A stretch of 64,000 nucleotides of DNA from Arabiibacter massiliensis (GTDB lineage: Bacteria; Actinomycetota; Coriobacteriia; Coriobacteriales; Eggerthellaceae), in NCBI RefSeq assembly GCF_900169505.1, contig NZ_LT827021.1:1736001-1800000 (forward strand). The letters are read 5' to 3'. Below are positions 24,410-32,843 of this stretch, piece after piece. Within the stretch, counting starts at the first letter, position 1. Each line of letters opens with the position of its first letter. The notes below the pieces were generated by a model. The model did not search any database. It saw nothing but the letters and a program-made list of their open reading frames with translations, and was not told the origin of the DNA. Both the position numbers and the translations under genes were made by a program.

Positions 24410-25096
24410 TCAGTCCTCCCCCTTCCCTTTCTCGCGTTCCTTGAGCTTGCGCTCGTAGCCGTCGCGGAACTGCTCGAGCATGCCGGTGATGCGGCCGGGC
24501 CGCACGTCGAGGCCCATGAGGTGCAGCAGCTCCACGTAGTAGTCCATGCGGCGGCGCAGGCTTTCGGCGTCGGTCATGCGGACCGCGGGGCTCACCCACA
24601 GGTTCGCCAGTATGAGGATGACCTCGGCCATCTCCTGCGGGTACTCCGTGCGGATGGTGCCGTCGGCCATGCCCTCGCGAATGATGGGCTCCACGAACTG
24701 CGGCGCCACCTCGTCGATGATCGACTGGTACTGCATGCCTAGGATGCGGCTGTTCTTCACCGGGTCGGGATCGACGGCCACCTCGGCGCTCAGCGGCAGC
24801 TGCGGGCCGTCCATCGACGCCTCGAACAGGGCCTGCATCTTCTCGAGGCCGGTCATGCGCGCATCGTCGCGGATTTGCACCAAAAGCCGCATGAGGGGCT
24901 CGCTCTCGCGGTCGATGGCCGCGTCGAGGATCTCCTCCTTCGACTTGAAGTGGTGGTATACCGCGCCCTTCGTCACGTCGAGCCGATCGACGATGTCCTG
25001 GATGGTGGTGTGCTCGAAGCCCTTCTCGCGGAACAGGCGCAATGCCACGTCGAGGATGCGGCTCACCGTCTCCTCGGGGTACTTGTTGCGCGCCAT
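24410..25096 (-). CDS. TetR family repressor of the MFS exporter
   Basis: Protein of 228 residues. Seen: N-terminal helix-turn-helix (TIQDIVDRLDVTKGAVYHHF at about 31-50) and a helical ligand domain. Start at 25096 (MARNKYPEE) with GAGGGAGTGGCC; longer reading runs back through a parS site and is not coding. The gene lies upstream of the MFS exporter in the same direction, and similar CATACC/GGTATG palindromes precede both, which implies autoregulation and control of the exporter. Inducer unknown. Confidence 0.88.
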   Translation of the reverse strand: MARNKYPEETVSRILDVALRLFREKGFEHTTIQDIVDRLDVTKGAVYHHFKSKEEILDAAIDRESEPLMRLLVQIRDDARMTGLEKMQALFEASMDGPQLPLSAEVAVDPDPVKNSRILGMQYQSIIDEVAPQFVEPIIREGMADGTIRTEYPQEMAEVILILANLWVSPAVRMTDAESLRRRMDYYVELLHLMGLDVRPGRITGMLEQFRDGYERKLKEREKGKGED

Positions 25097-25129
25097 GGCC
25101 ACTCCCTCTCGCTTCGTCAGGCGAACGAA

Positions 25130-25145
25130 TGTTTCACGTGAAACA
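25130..25145. other. parS site
   Basis: Exact TGTTTCACGTGAAACA, between the tetR start and its operator. Confidence 0.85.
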
Positions 25146-25170
25146 CTCGCGCCGTGTCCTTGATCCCACT

Positions 25171-25189
25171 TACATACCAACGGTATGTA
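25171..25189. promoter_or_regulatory. Probable TetR operator before tetR
   Basis: TACATACCAACGGTATGTA is a perfect inverted repeat with 8-bp arms and a 3-bp centre, 75-93 bp before the tetR start. It shares ACATACCAAC with the site before the MFS gene. Confidence 0.65.
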
Positions 25190-25225
25190 TAGTACGCCAC
25201 TTCGCCTCGATGCGCAAGGGAGGAT

Positions 25226-26104
25226 TTACTCCGGCAGGGCCAGCTCGATGACCAGCAAGTTTCCCTCGAGGCGCGCGCTCATGCGCATGTCCATGGCGGC
25301 GGCAAGGCTGGCGGACACGGCCAGGCCGAGGCCGCTTCCGGGCGCCGTGCGGGAGGCGTCGGCGCGGTAGAAGCGCTCGAACAGGCGCTCCGGGTCGAGC
25401 GCGGCGGCGTCGGCCACCTCGTTCGCGAACGTCACGCTGCGGCTCCGCTGCTTTACCGCGAGCGGCCCCGAGCCGTGGCGCAGCGCGTTGCCCACCAGGT
25501 TCTCGAAGATGCGCGCGAGAGCCTCGGCGTCGACGTCGGCCGTGAGGCCCTCGTCGGCGAAGTCCACGCGCGGCTCCCAACCGCGCTGCTCGAACGCGGG
25601 GAACTGTCCCACCAGCACATCGGCCAGCACGGGCAGCACCGCCGTGGGCACGAGGTCCAGATCGAGCTCGGGGTCGTTCGCCTGAGCGTAGGCGAACAGC
25701 TGGTCCAAGAGCGCGCCCATGTCGTCGAGCCGCGCCTCGGCGGCGGCCAGCCGGCGGGCGCGCCCGGCCTCATCGCCCTCGTCCTGGGCGAGGCGCAGGT
25801 ACCCCTTCGCGCCCATGAGCGGCGTGCGGATGTCGTGCGAGAGGCTGGCCAGGTCGCGCTGGAACTCCTGCTGGCGACGGATGTCCTCCAGCCGCTCCTG
25901 CTGCGCGGCGTCCAGCTGGGCGTTCACCGCCTCGGCCAGCTCGGCGAACGCCCGCCCCGGCGCCTCCACCGTCATGCGCGCGTTGCTGCGCGCCTCGCGC
26001 TCGCGCAGGAAGCGCGCCATGCGACGCAGCTCCCGGCGGAAGAAGAGCGTCGCAATTCCCGCCCCGACGGCAAGGCACGCTATCCCCACCAGCACATACG
26101 TCAT
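25226..26104 (-). CDS. Sensor histidine kinase of an ABC-exporter two-component system
   Basis: Protein of 292 residues. Seen: one N-terminal span (about 2-22), a short cytosolic linker, HisKA with phosphoacceptor H90 in LSHDIRTPL, and HATPase boxes (FENLVGNALRHG, GSGLGLAVSAS). With almost no extracytoplasmic loop it resembles intramembrane-sensing kinases of antimicrobial-peptide detoxification modules (BceS/NisK-like context). ATG at 26104 is better placed behind GGAGGGCG than the GTG 6 bp upstream. It is the last gene of the regulator-ATPase-permease-kinase cluster. Confidence 0.88.
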   Translation of the reverse strand: MTYVLVGIACLAVGAGIATLFFRRELRRMARFLREREARSNARMTVEAPGRAFAELAEAVNAQLDAAQQERLEDIRRQQEFQRDLASLSHDIRTPLMGAKGYLRLAQDEGDEAGRARRLAAAEARLDDMGALLDQLFAYAQANDPELDLDLVPTAVLPVLADVLVGQFPAFEQRGWEPRVDFADEGLTADVDAEALARIFENLVGNALRHGSGPLAVKQRSRSVTFANEVADAAALDPERLFERFYRADASRTAPGSGLGLAVSASLAAAMDMRMSARLEGNLLVIELALPE

Positions 26105-26122
26105 CCGCACGCCCTCCGCATC

Positions 26123-27034
26123 CTACACGTCCCTCCTCCGGCACGCCGTGAGCGCGAGCGCCGCGCACACCACCGCGATCGCTCCGAACACGATAAGCCC
26201 TTGCGCCGCCGACGACAACCCGGCCACCGCGGACCCACCCGCCTCGAACAGTGCCGTGCCTCCCGCCGCCAACCGCTGCTGCACGGACAGCGGCAGCCAC
26301 TGCATCGCGTCGCCCACCAGCGGCATGGCCGGCGCGAGCACGGCGGCCGCCCCCAGCGCCATCGATTCGACGAAGCCCGTGGGCACGAGCGCCGCGAACA
26401 CGACGCCGGCCACCTTGCTGCGCGTCGCCCACGCGATGAGCGCGGCGAGGAACGCGTACGCCGTCAGCACGAGCCACGAGAGGCCCGCCCAGCTCCAGTA
26501 CTCGCCTGCCGTCTCCGTGCGCTCGTAGGAGAACCCGAGAACCGCGTACGCCACATCGGACAGAAGCATGCCCGCCAGCAGGAGAAACCCGCACAGAAGC
26601 GCGATCAGCACGAGCTTCTCCGCGAAGTACGCCCGGCGGTCGCCGCGCCCCGCCAGCACGTTCTTCGCGAACCCCGTTTCGAAGTCGGACGAGGCCAGAA
26701 GCTCCGCCAGCACCGCGGCGATCAGCCCGAGGAAGCCCACCATGAACGTGTTCCCGTAGGAGTAGGTGCGGCTGCCGAGGACTTTCTCGTTGAGCGCCTG
26801 CACCTCGGCCGTGTCGAGGTCGGCGCCGTTGGGCGACGTGATGGTGATGGTCGCCCCGTTCTGGCGCGCCTCCTCCAACGTCTGATCGTTCACCATCTGG
26901 GCGAACTCGGGGGTGGTGGCGAACCATACAAGGCCGGCGCCGCACATCACGACGAGCGAGAGGAGGGCCAGGCCCACCCACAGCATCTTGCCGTGCACAA
27001 GCCGGTAGACATCGGATTTCAGCAGGTTAAACAT
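26123..27034 (-). CDS. ABC-2 type permease subunit
   Basis: Protein of 303 residues with about six membrane spans: one near the N-terminus (LWVGLALLSLVVMCGAGLV), an extracytoplasmic stretch of about 70 residues, then five further spans. It is the membrane half of the exporter whose ATPase is encoded just upstream, overlapping by 8 bp. The type fits lantibiotic/bacitracin immunity permeases (LanE/LanG or BcrB-like). The ATG at 27034 was chosen over the GTG at 27043 because GGAAGGCG is too close to the latter. Confidence 0.85.
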   Translation of the reverse strand: MFNLLKSDVYRLVHGKMLWVGLALLSLVVMCGAGLVWFATTPEFAQMVNDQTLEEARQNGATITITSPNGADLDTAEVQALNEKVLGSRTYSYGNTFMVGFLGLIAAVLAELLASSDFETGFAKNVLAGRGDRRAYFAEKLVLIALLCGFLLLAGMLLSDVAYAVLGFSYERTETAGEYWSWAGLSWLVLTAYAFLAALIAWATRSKVAGVVFAALVPTGFVESMALGAAAVLAPAMPLVGDAMQWLPLSVQQRLAAGGTALFEAGGSAVAGLSSAAQGLIVFGAIAVVCAALALTACRRRDV

Positions 27035-27935
27035 GGTGCGCACCGCCTTCCATAAGCTCGACGAAGTAGTCCTCGATGTCCCGGCGCACCGGGCTCAGCT
27101 CCAGCACCGTCTGGTCGGCGTCGTGCAGAAGCCGCGACACGGCCGCCGCGTCGCAACCGCCCGCGACGGAGAGGGCCCCGTCGGGCAACGCGCGCAGCGT
27201 GGCCTGGGGAAACGCCTCCTCCATCAGCGCGAGCGAGCGGGCCGGGTCGGCGGTGCGCACGCGCAGGCTGTCGCCGCATTCGGCCTGCATCTGCTCGGAG
27301 GTCATCTCGCGCACCATGCGGCCCTCGACGATGACGCCGAAGCGCGTGGCCACGCGGTCGAGCTGGTCGAGCACGTGCGAGCTGATGACCACCGTCACGC
27401 CGAGCGTCTGGTTCAGCCGCACGAGGAGGTTGCGCATGGCGCGCGTGCCCTCGGGGTCCAGGCCGTTCAGCGGCTCGTCGAGCAGCAGCAGGTCGGGCGA
27501 GCCCACCAGCGCGAGCGCAAGGCCCAGCCGCTGCTTCATGCCGAGCGAGAACCCCTTGGCCTTCTTCCTGCCCACGCCTTCGAGCCCCACGAGGGCGAGC
27601 GTCTCGCGGCAGCGCGCGGGGGCGTCCGCCACGCCCATGGCCAGGGCCTTCGCCATGAGGTTCTCGTGGGCAGAGAGGTTGGGCACGAGCCCCGGGGCCT
27701 CGATGAGCGCCCCCACGCGCGGCGCGCCCTCGCCCATGCGGCCGCCGAACAGCTCGATCTCGCCCTCGTCGGGCGTCACCAGCCCGCAGATCATCTTCAT
27801 GACGGTGGACTTCCCCGCCCCGTTCTTCCCGACGAACCCGTAGATGTCACCCTGCGCCACGTGCAGCCCGAAATCGTCCACCACGCGTCTGCCGCGGTAG
27901 GCCTTCGCCAGCCCGCGCGTCTCAACCACGTTCAT
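27027..27935 (-). CDS. ABC transporter ATPase, bacitracin/lantibiotic-resistance type
   Basis: Protein of 302 residues. Seen: Walker A GKNGAGKST, signature FSLGMKQRLGLA, Walker B LLLLDEP, H-loop SSHVLDQL, and a C-terminal extension of about 90 residues typical of BcrA-like subunits. It powers the permease at 26123. ATG follows AAGGGAAAGGAACGCG. The 96-bp gap after the response regulator holds TTTCTTAA and TTTAACC half sites that could be an OmpR-type binding site, so this part of the cluster may have its own promoter. Confidence 0.9.
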   Translation of the reverse strand: MNVVETRGLAKAYRGRRVVDDFGLHVAQGDIYGFVGKNGAGKSTVMKMICGLVTPDEGEIELFGGRMGEGAPRVGALIEAPGLVPNLSAHENLMAKALAMGVADAPARCRETLALVGLEGVGRKKAKGFSLGMKQRLGLALALVGSPDLLLLDEPLNGLDPEGTRAMRNLLVRLNQTLGVTVVISSHVLDQLDRVATRFGVIVEGRMVREMTSEQMQAECGDSLRVRTADPARSLALMEEAFPQATLRALPDGALSVAGGCDAAAVSRLLHDADQTVLELSPVRRDIEDYFVELMEGGAHHV

Positions 27936-28031
27936 CGCGTTCCTTTCCCTTGCCGTTCGATGATACCAGCAAGCATACGGAACGGGTTTTCAGGAAGGTT
28001 AAACCGCCCTTTAAGAAAGTTTGAAGAAGCT

Positions 28032-28760
28032 TCACCCCACGTCGGCGGCTAGTTTGAAGCCGAGGCCCCACACCGTTTGGATGTAGCCGTCGGTGCCGGT
28101 GGGCTTGAGCTTCGCGCGGATGTTCGACACGTGCACGCTCACGGTGCTGTCGTCGACGGCGAAGGGCTCGCCCCAGGCCAGCTCGAAGAGCTCCTGCTTC
28201 GTGTACACCTTCTTCGGGTGCGCCGCCAGAAGCTCCACGATGTTGAACTCCGTGCGCGTGAGGGGCACGTCCACGCCGTCCACCGCCAGCGTGCGCGCGG
28301 CGCGGTCGACCGTCCACCTGCCCGCGCGCAGCACGTCGCCGCCGGGTTGCGGCGCGAGGGCACGCCCGCGGTGGCGCAGCTGCACCTCGATGCGCGCGAG
28401 CAGCTCGTCCAGGTCGAAGGGCTTTGCCAGGTAGTCGTCGGCCCCCAGCTTCAGCAGGTCCACCTTGTCGGTGGCGGCCGTGCGCGCCGAAGTCACGATG
28501 ATGGGCGTGGCGGCGTCGGTCGCGCGGATGAGGCGCACGATGTCCTCGCCGGGAAGGCCCGGCAGCATGAGGTCGCACACCACCACGTCGAAGCCCTCGC
28601 CGCGCGCAGCCGCCGCCTCCAGCACGAGTCGCGCCTCCGTGCCCGAGAACGCCTGCGTGCACGCGTATCCCGCATGCCCCAGGTGATCGGCCACGATGCC
28701 GCTGATGTCCGCATCGTCCTCCACGATGAGCACGGTCAAGCCGGACGCTGCATCCATCAT
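28032..28760 (-). CDS. OmpR family response regulator
   Basis: Protein of 242 residues. Seen: receiver domain with the acidic pocket VEDD, phosphoacceptor D63 in VVVCDLMLPG and the conserved KPFD; then a winged-helix DNA-binding domain (LTRTEFNIVELLAAHPKKVYT, VHVSNIRAKL). First gene of the four-gene cluster; it should be phosphorylated by the kinase at 25226 and switch on the ABC exporter. Start at 28760 has GGAAGGGGCGAGC. Confidence 0.9.
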   Translation of the reverse strand: MMDAASGLTVLIVEDDADISGIVADHLGHAGYACTQAFSGTEARLVLEAAAARGEGFDVVVCDLMLPGLPGEDIVRLIRATDAATPIIVTSARTAATDKVDLLKLGADDYLAKPFDLDELLARIEVQLRHRGRALAPQPGGDVLRAGRWTVDRAARTLAVDGVDVPLTRTEFNIVELLAAHPKKVYTKQELFELAWGEPFAVDDSTVSVHVSNIRAKLKPTGTDGYIQTVWGLGFKLAADVG

Positions 28761-28796
28761 GCTCGCCCCTTCCTCATTCATGATTCGCGCCTGCGC

Positions 28797-30158
28797 TCAC
28801 AGACAGAATCCCATGTACAACGGCAGGTACGCCCGGTCGCCGTCAAGCTTGAGCTGCTTGGGATGCAAAACATACTGGGTCCCAACGCGTTTGCCGAACT
28901 TCTTCTTGAAACGGTCGAGCGACTTCGTGCCGTACTGCCGGGGCGACTTCACCTCCAGCGGGCAAACGCGAGGTTTCATGGCCGCATCGGCGTAAGGGCG
29001 CACGATGAGGAAGTCGACCTCCATGCGCTCCTCGCCCTCCTTCTTCCCCGACTGGGAATAAAAGAACAGCCGATGCCCGTTCGCATGAAGCATCTGGGCC
29101 ACGACGTTCTCCGTGAGCATCCCCTCGTTGAGCCCTATCTCGCCGCGCAGCACGGCGCGATACACGCTCTCGTCCGTGCGGGCGTTGTCGGCGAAGGCAA
29201 GCGAAACGAGCAGCCCCGTGTCCGCCAGATAGCACTTCAAGGAAGATTGCGTCATGTTGAGCGAAAGGCCCACGCCCGGATCCGAGCAGGCGAAGCAGAT
29301 GTTGGCCATGCGCGCGTCGGCCAGCCAGAAGAACGCCTCCTCATAGGTTCTCATGCGCGCGCTCTTGCTGATGGAGCTTAGAGTGAACTTCTTCTCATGC
29401 TTTGACAGCTGGCCCGGAATGCCGTCGAGCACCGACACCACCTTGAACTCGTAGCCGCGCGCGAATCTCGCCACGTCGTTGCGGTACAAGTCGAGGATCT
29501 GGCGCTTCGCCGCATCAACCGGCTCGAACTTTCGCTGCTCCACGTAGATGCTCACCGGGCCGGGCATGCCTCCCACCAGGACGTACTCTCTCAGAAGCCC
29601 CATAGCGCGGCGATGCAGGCCGTCTGGCAGGGGCTTCAAGCCTTCGAACTGCCTGCGGATAAGGGTCGCCAGCTTTTCCTCGCCCATCCCCCACAGGAAC
29701 TCCTCGAAATCCAGCGGATTGAGCTCGATGGACTCCTCCTCGGACGGAACCACGATGCCGTCCACGTTCTGCTTGATGGACAGCAGCGACCCGGTTTCGA
29801 TGTAGTCGTAGCGTCCGTCGGCCACGAGGTATTTGAGCAGGCCTCGAGCCGTTGGAAACATCTGGACTTCGTCGAAAACGATAAGCGTATCGCGTTCGTG
29901 CAGGTCAACTCCATAGTACGTGGACAGGTAGAGGAACAGCGTGTCGAAGTCGGTGCGATAGTCCTCAAAATAGTGCCTCACTTCGGCGGGCACCTGGAAA
30001 AAATCTATGATCAGGCAGGAGGCATACTCGTTGCGGCCGAACTCCTCCACAAGCGTGCTCTTTCCCACGCGTCGTGCTCCTTCAACCAGCAACGCAGTCT
30101 TCCCGTTGCGGTCGTTCTTCCATTCGAGAAGCCGGTCGTACGCCTTTCGCTTCAGCAT
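28797..30158 (-). CDS. AAA_14/DUF4143 family ATPase
   Basis: Protein of 453 residues. Seen: an AAA core with Walker A EGARRVGKST at 27-36 and Walker B LIVFDEVQ, then a C-terminal DUF4143 region with the PDDEXK-like strand EVDFLIVR and PLEVKSPRQYG. Known: very common and usually lone genes in gut bacteria; function unproven, though the nuclease-like C-terminus suggests DNA or toxin-related roles. Start at 30158 has AGAGAGGATGCC. Two 20-bp direct repeats lie directly upstream. Slightly more A/T-rich than its neighbours, compatible with later acquisition. Confidence 0.85.
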   Translation of the reverse strand: MLKRKAYDRLLEWKNDRNGKTALLVEGARRVGKSTLVEEFGRNEYASCLIIDFFQVPAEVRHYFEDYRTDFDTLFLYLSTYYGVDLHERDTLIVFDEVQMFPTARGLLKYLVADGRYDYIETGSLLSIKQNVDGIVVPSEEESIELNPLDFEEFLWGMGEEKLATLIRRQFEGLKPLPDGLHRRAMGLLREYVLVGGMPGPVSIYVEQRKFEPVDAAKRQILDLYRNDVARFARGYEFKVVSVLDGIPGQLSKHEKKFTLSSISKSARMRTYEEAFFWLADARMANICFACSDPGVGLSLNMTQSSLKCYLADTGLLVSLAFADNARTDESVYRAVLRGEIGLNEGMLTENVVAQMLHANGHRLFFYSQSGKKEGEERMEVDFLIVRPYADAAMKPRVCPLEVKSPRQYGTKSLDRFKKKFGKRVGTQYVLHPKQLKLDGDRAYLPLYMGFCL

Positions 30159-30170
30159 GGCATCCTCTCT

Positions 30171-30223
30171 TTGCACGATGCGCAGAACTTACCCTGCCAA
30201 GTATTGCACGATGCGCAGAACTT
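30171..30223. repeat. Pair of 20-bp direct repeats upstream of the AAA ATPase gene
   Basis: TTGCACGATGCGCAGAACTT occurs at 30171-30190 and 30204-30223, a 33-bp period, starting 13 bp before the ATPase ATG. Position suggests an operator or 5' untranslated control element. Confidence 0.6.
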
Positions 30224-30361
30224 TACAACTGTCTCTATGCACGAAAGCCGGGTCTTGCGCCGGATCACTGTCTCACTTATTGTTCGGTGCCTACTTGCTT
30301 GTTCGATAGCTTTTCTTATCATGGAAGGCGAAGCGAACCCGCACGAGAGAAGGAGCCTTCC

Positions 30362-30874
30362 ATGTCGTTTCTGAACCTCGCCAAGCAGCGCTGCTCGATC
30401 CGCGCCTACGAGCCCACGCCCGTGAAGCCGGAAGAGATCGCGACTATCGTGGAGGCGGCCCGCGTCGCGCCGACCGCAGCGAACCGCCAGCCCGTGCGCA
30501 TCATCCAGGTGGAGAGCGAAGACGGGCTGGCGAAGCTCGCGCGCGGCGCCAACTTCTACGGCGCGCCGCTCGCGTTCATCGTGTGCGCCGACGCCGAGCG
30601 CGCGTGGAAGCGCCCCGTCGACGGCATGGTGTCCACCGACATCGATGCCTCCATCGTGTGTGACCACATGATGCTCGCGGCCGCCGACCTGGGCCTCGGC
30701 AGCCTGTGGATCTGCGGCTTCGACCCTGCAACGGTGCGCGAGGCGTTCGATCTGCCCGCCTCGCTCATTCCGGTGAACATCCTGGCCGTGGGGCACGCCG
30801 CCGGCGACTGGAAGAGCCCCAATCGCCATGCCACTGACCGTATCCCCCTGGATGAGCTGGTGACCAAGGCGTAG
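30362..30874 (+). CDS. Nitroreductase family protein
   Basis: Protein of 170 residues, a short member of the FMN-dependent nitroreductase family. Seen: the N-terminal motif RCSIRAY, VEAARVAPTAANRQPVR at the flavin site, and LGLGSLWICGF near the end. Known: uses NAD(P)H to reduce nitro compounds, quinones or similar electrophiles in the cytosol; exact substrate not predictable. ATG at 30362 with GAGAAGGAGCC. Monocistronic, convergent with the MATE gene. Confidence 0.88.
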   Translation: MSFLNLAKQRCSIRAYEPTPVKPEEIATIVEAARVAPTAANRQPVRIIQVESEDGLAKLARGANFYGAPLAFIVCADAERAWKRPVDGMVSTDIDASIVCDHMMLAAADLGLGSLWICGFDPATVREAFDLPASLIPVNILAVGHAAGDWKSPNRHATDRIPLDELVTKA

Positions 30875-30952
30875 GCGACGCAGCGGAGGTTCCTGCCCTA
30901 TTGTCAGAGCGCGCGGGGCCAACGCACGTTTTTTCGACCGGATTGGCAATTT

Positions 30953-31065
30953 GGAACGCATATGCACTCGCTCTTCGGCGCGCTGGATTTCGCCACCAGG
31001 CATTTCTTCCGGAAGGTTGGCCTCGCGGGCTTCCAGAAGGGTCGTTTTGGGTGCATATGCGTTCC
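30953..31065. repeat. Inverted repeat between convergent genes
   Basis: GGAACGCATATGCAC (30953-30967) and GTGCATATGCGTTCC (31051-31065) are perfect complements; similarity extends imperfectly outward (GGATTGGCAA against TTGCCAAATCC), giving about 28-bp arms around 83 bp. The right arm reaches almost to the MATE stop codon. Could be a MITE or a bidirectional terminator. Confidence 0.5.
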
Positions 31066-31081
31066 GTTTTGCCAAATCCGG

Positions 31082-32452
31082 CTACTTTTCCTGCGCCACC
31101 CCGCGCGAGCGCGTCCAGTGGCGCAGGTATGCGCCGCCGATGAGGGCAGGGATCACCGGAGAGGCGGCCTGCGCCACAAAGATGCCCACGTAACCGAAGC
31201 CGAGCGCACCGGAGAGCAGAAACGCCAGGCCGAAGCGCACGGCGAACGCATCGATGAGTGAGTTCGCCAGCACGAGGCGCGGCGAGCCGGCCCCGAGCGC
31301 GAACGAGTCGAAGCTGTACATGGCCGCGTAGAACAGGCCGTTCACGCTGCATGTGATGCGCAGGTAGAGCACCGCGATGTCGAGCTGCGCACCGGGCGCA
31401 AGTCCGTAGAGCGCCGCGATGGCCGGCGCGAACAGCTGGATGAGCGCCTGGATGCCCAGCGTGACGCCGATGTTGAAGCGCGCTCCCAGCCGCGCCACGT
31501 CGCGGGCGCGAGCGAGCTCGCCGGCGCCGGCGCACTGCGCGGCCGCCGTGGTGATGGCCTGCCCGATGGCCCAGCACGGCAGCCCCGCGATGGTGCTGAT
31601 CTGCAGCCCCACGCCAGCAGCTGCGGCTACGTCCACGCCGTAGCGGTTGAGCAGGCCGGTGACCAGCGCGTACGACAGGTTCACCACCGCCATCTGCACG
31701 GCAGAGGGCACGCCGACCGAAAGCACCGCGCGCACGTCGTCGCCAAGACCGCTCGCGAACACGCCGCACCCGAGCACGCGCCCCGCCGGGAAGCGCCGCC
31801 ACGCCAGCGCGAGCGCGAGCAGCGCCGAGAGCCCCTGCGCAACCACCGTAGCCACCGCCGCGCCCGGCACGCCCAGGCCGGCCGGGCCAACGAGCACCAG
31901 GTCGAGCGCCACGTTCACGAACGTCGCCGCGCCCACCAGCACCAATGGCGTCCAGGCGTCGCCCTGCGCCTTCAAGAACGCGGCCGCAGCGTTCATGAGG
32001 AACGGCCCCACCGCCCCGCAGCACAAAACTGTCGTGTAGGCCACGGCCCCGTCGAGCGCCGCCGCCGGCACCGCGTTCGCCATGAACGCGGGCCGTGCGA
32101 GCAGCACGCCGGCCACCGCGATGCCTACCGACGCCAGCAGCGCCACCGCGAGCGTGGCCGCGTAGGCGCGCCGCTGAGCAGCCACGTCGCGAGCGCCCAC
32201 CGCCCGCGCAACCACCACGCCGCCGCCCGCCGTGAGGCCGATGACGAACGCGTTCACCAAAAAGACGGCGTTCACCGCATTGCTCATGGACACGAGCCCC
32301 ACGTCGCCCACCACCTGGCCGACCACCACCATATCGACGGCCTGGTACACGTACTGCAAGATGTTCACCGCCATAAGCGGCAAGGCGAACGAGAGCAGCT
32401 GCCGGAACAGCGGGCCCTTAGAGAAAGAAACGGTCGACGCGGAAGAAGCCAT
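31082..32452 (-). CDS. MATE family multidrug efflux transporter
   Basis: Protein of 456 residues with 12 predicted spans in two halves and the MATE-type start GPLFRQLLSFALPLMAVNILQ. Known: exports cationic drugs or metabolites in exchange for sodium or protons. ATG at 32452 follows GAGGTGAACTT. No promoter is evident in the 70 bp between the ATG and the upstream terminator; the best promoter is at 32729-32757, ahead of a 33-codon leader ORF, so expression probably depends on read-through. Confidence 0.9.
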   Translation of the reverse strand: MASSASTVSFSKGPLFRQLLSFALPLMAVNILQYVYQAVDMVVVGQVVGDVGLVSMSNAVNAVFLVNAFVIGLTAGGGVVVARAVGARDVAAQRRAYAATLAVALLASVGIAVAGVLLARPAFMANAVPAAALDGAVAYTTVLCCGAVGPFLMNAAAAFLKAQGDAWTPLVLVGAATFVNVALDLVLVGPAGLGVPGAAVATVVAQGLSALLALALAWRRFPAGRVLGCGVFASGLGDDVRAVLSVGVPSAVQMAVVNLSYALVTGLLNRYGVDVAAAAGVGLQISTIAGLPCWAIGQAITTAAAQCAGAGELARARDVARLGARFNIGVTLGIQALIQLFAPAIAALYGLAPGAQLDIAVLYLRITCSVNGLFYAAMYSFDSFALGAGSPRLVLANSLIDAFAVRFGLAFLLSGALGFGYVGIFVAQAASPVIPALIGGAYLRHWTRSRGVAQEK

Positions 32453-32522
32453 AAGTTCACCTCGGAAGATCGGAGTGCGGAAACGGAAGGCCGCGCGAGC
32501 CGCCCTGGGCCCGCGCGTGAAA

Positions 32523-32554
32523 AAGCGCCGCGGACGAAGCCATCCGCGGCGCTT
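32523..32554 (-). terminator. Strong terminator between leader ORF and MATE gene
   Basis: 12-bp perfect stem (AAGCGCCGCGGA/TCCGCGGCGCTT) with an 8-nt loop; on the minus strand the stem ends in TTTTT. It stands 71 bp ahead of the MATE start and inside its presumed transcript. Confidence 0.85.
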
Positions 32555-32594
32555 GAGGTTTCCGGCATCCCGGCATCGACGATGAGGCGAGCCC

Positions 32595-32696
32595 TTAGGC
32601 GGCGCGCCTCCCGATGCCGATGACTATGTCCGTCCCTGCTCCGTGCGATGCTTCATCGGCGATCACGCGCGGAGCGGCAGCCCTGCAAAGTTTCAT
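32595..32696 (-). CDS. 33-residue leader peptide ORF upstream of the MATE gene
   Basis: ATG at 32696 with a strong GGAGGAACC ribosome site encodes MKLCRAAAPRVIADEASHGA, continues for 13 residues to IGIGRRAA and stops at 32595. It is preceded by a good promoter and followed by a hairpin that spans the stop codon (32605-32618 pairing with 32572-32589) and then by a terminator. The order promoter, short ORF, alternative hairpin, terminator, efflux gene is that of ribosome-mediated attenuation. Inference: ribosome stalling during translation, perhaps caused by a drug, would change the fold and allow read-through. No family match is claimed. Confidence 0.6.
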   Translation of the reverse strand: MKLCRAAAPRVIADEASHGAGTDIVIGIGRRAA

Positions 32697-32728
32697 GGTT
32701 CCTCCGAATGAGGTGAACAACGCCGCCC

Positions 32729-32757
32729 AGCATACCGCGCCGCGCAGGGCGCGTCAA
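32729..32757 (-). promoter_or_regulatory. Sigma-70 type promoter for the leader/MATE transcript
   Basis: On the minus strand: TTGACG (32757-32752), a 17-bp spacer, TATGCT (32734-32729). Transcription should begin near 32722, giving a leader of about 26 nt before the short ORF. Confidence 0.65.
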
Positions 32758-32843
32758 CCGGATGCGAAAGCAGCGCGACAGCCTCCCCTCGCAGCGGGCG
32801 AACAACTACAATGAGGGAAGTCCGCCGATCGAGAGGAGCCGCC

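Noticed and set aside
24358..25145. Reading TGTTTCACGTGAAACA copies as TetR operators
   Set aside because: They match parS exactly, one lies 28 kb away by an unrelated gene, and the CATACC/GGTATG palindromes are better operators.
30171..30223. Possible CRISPR repeats
   Set aside because: Only two copies with a 13-bp spacer and no cas genes.
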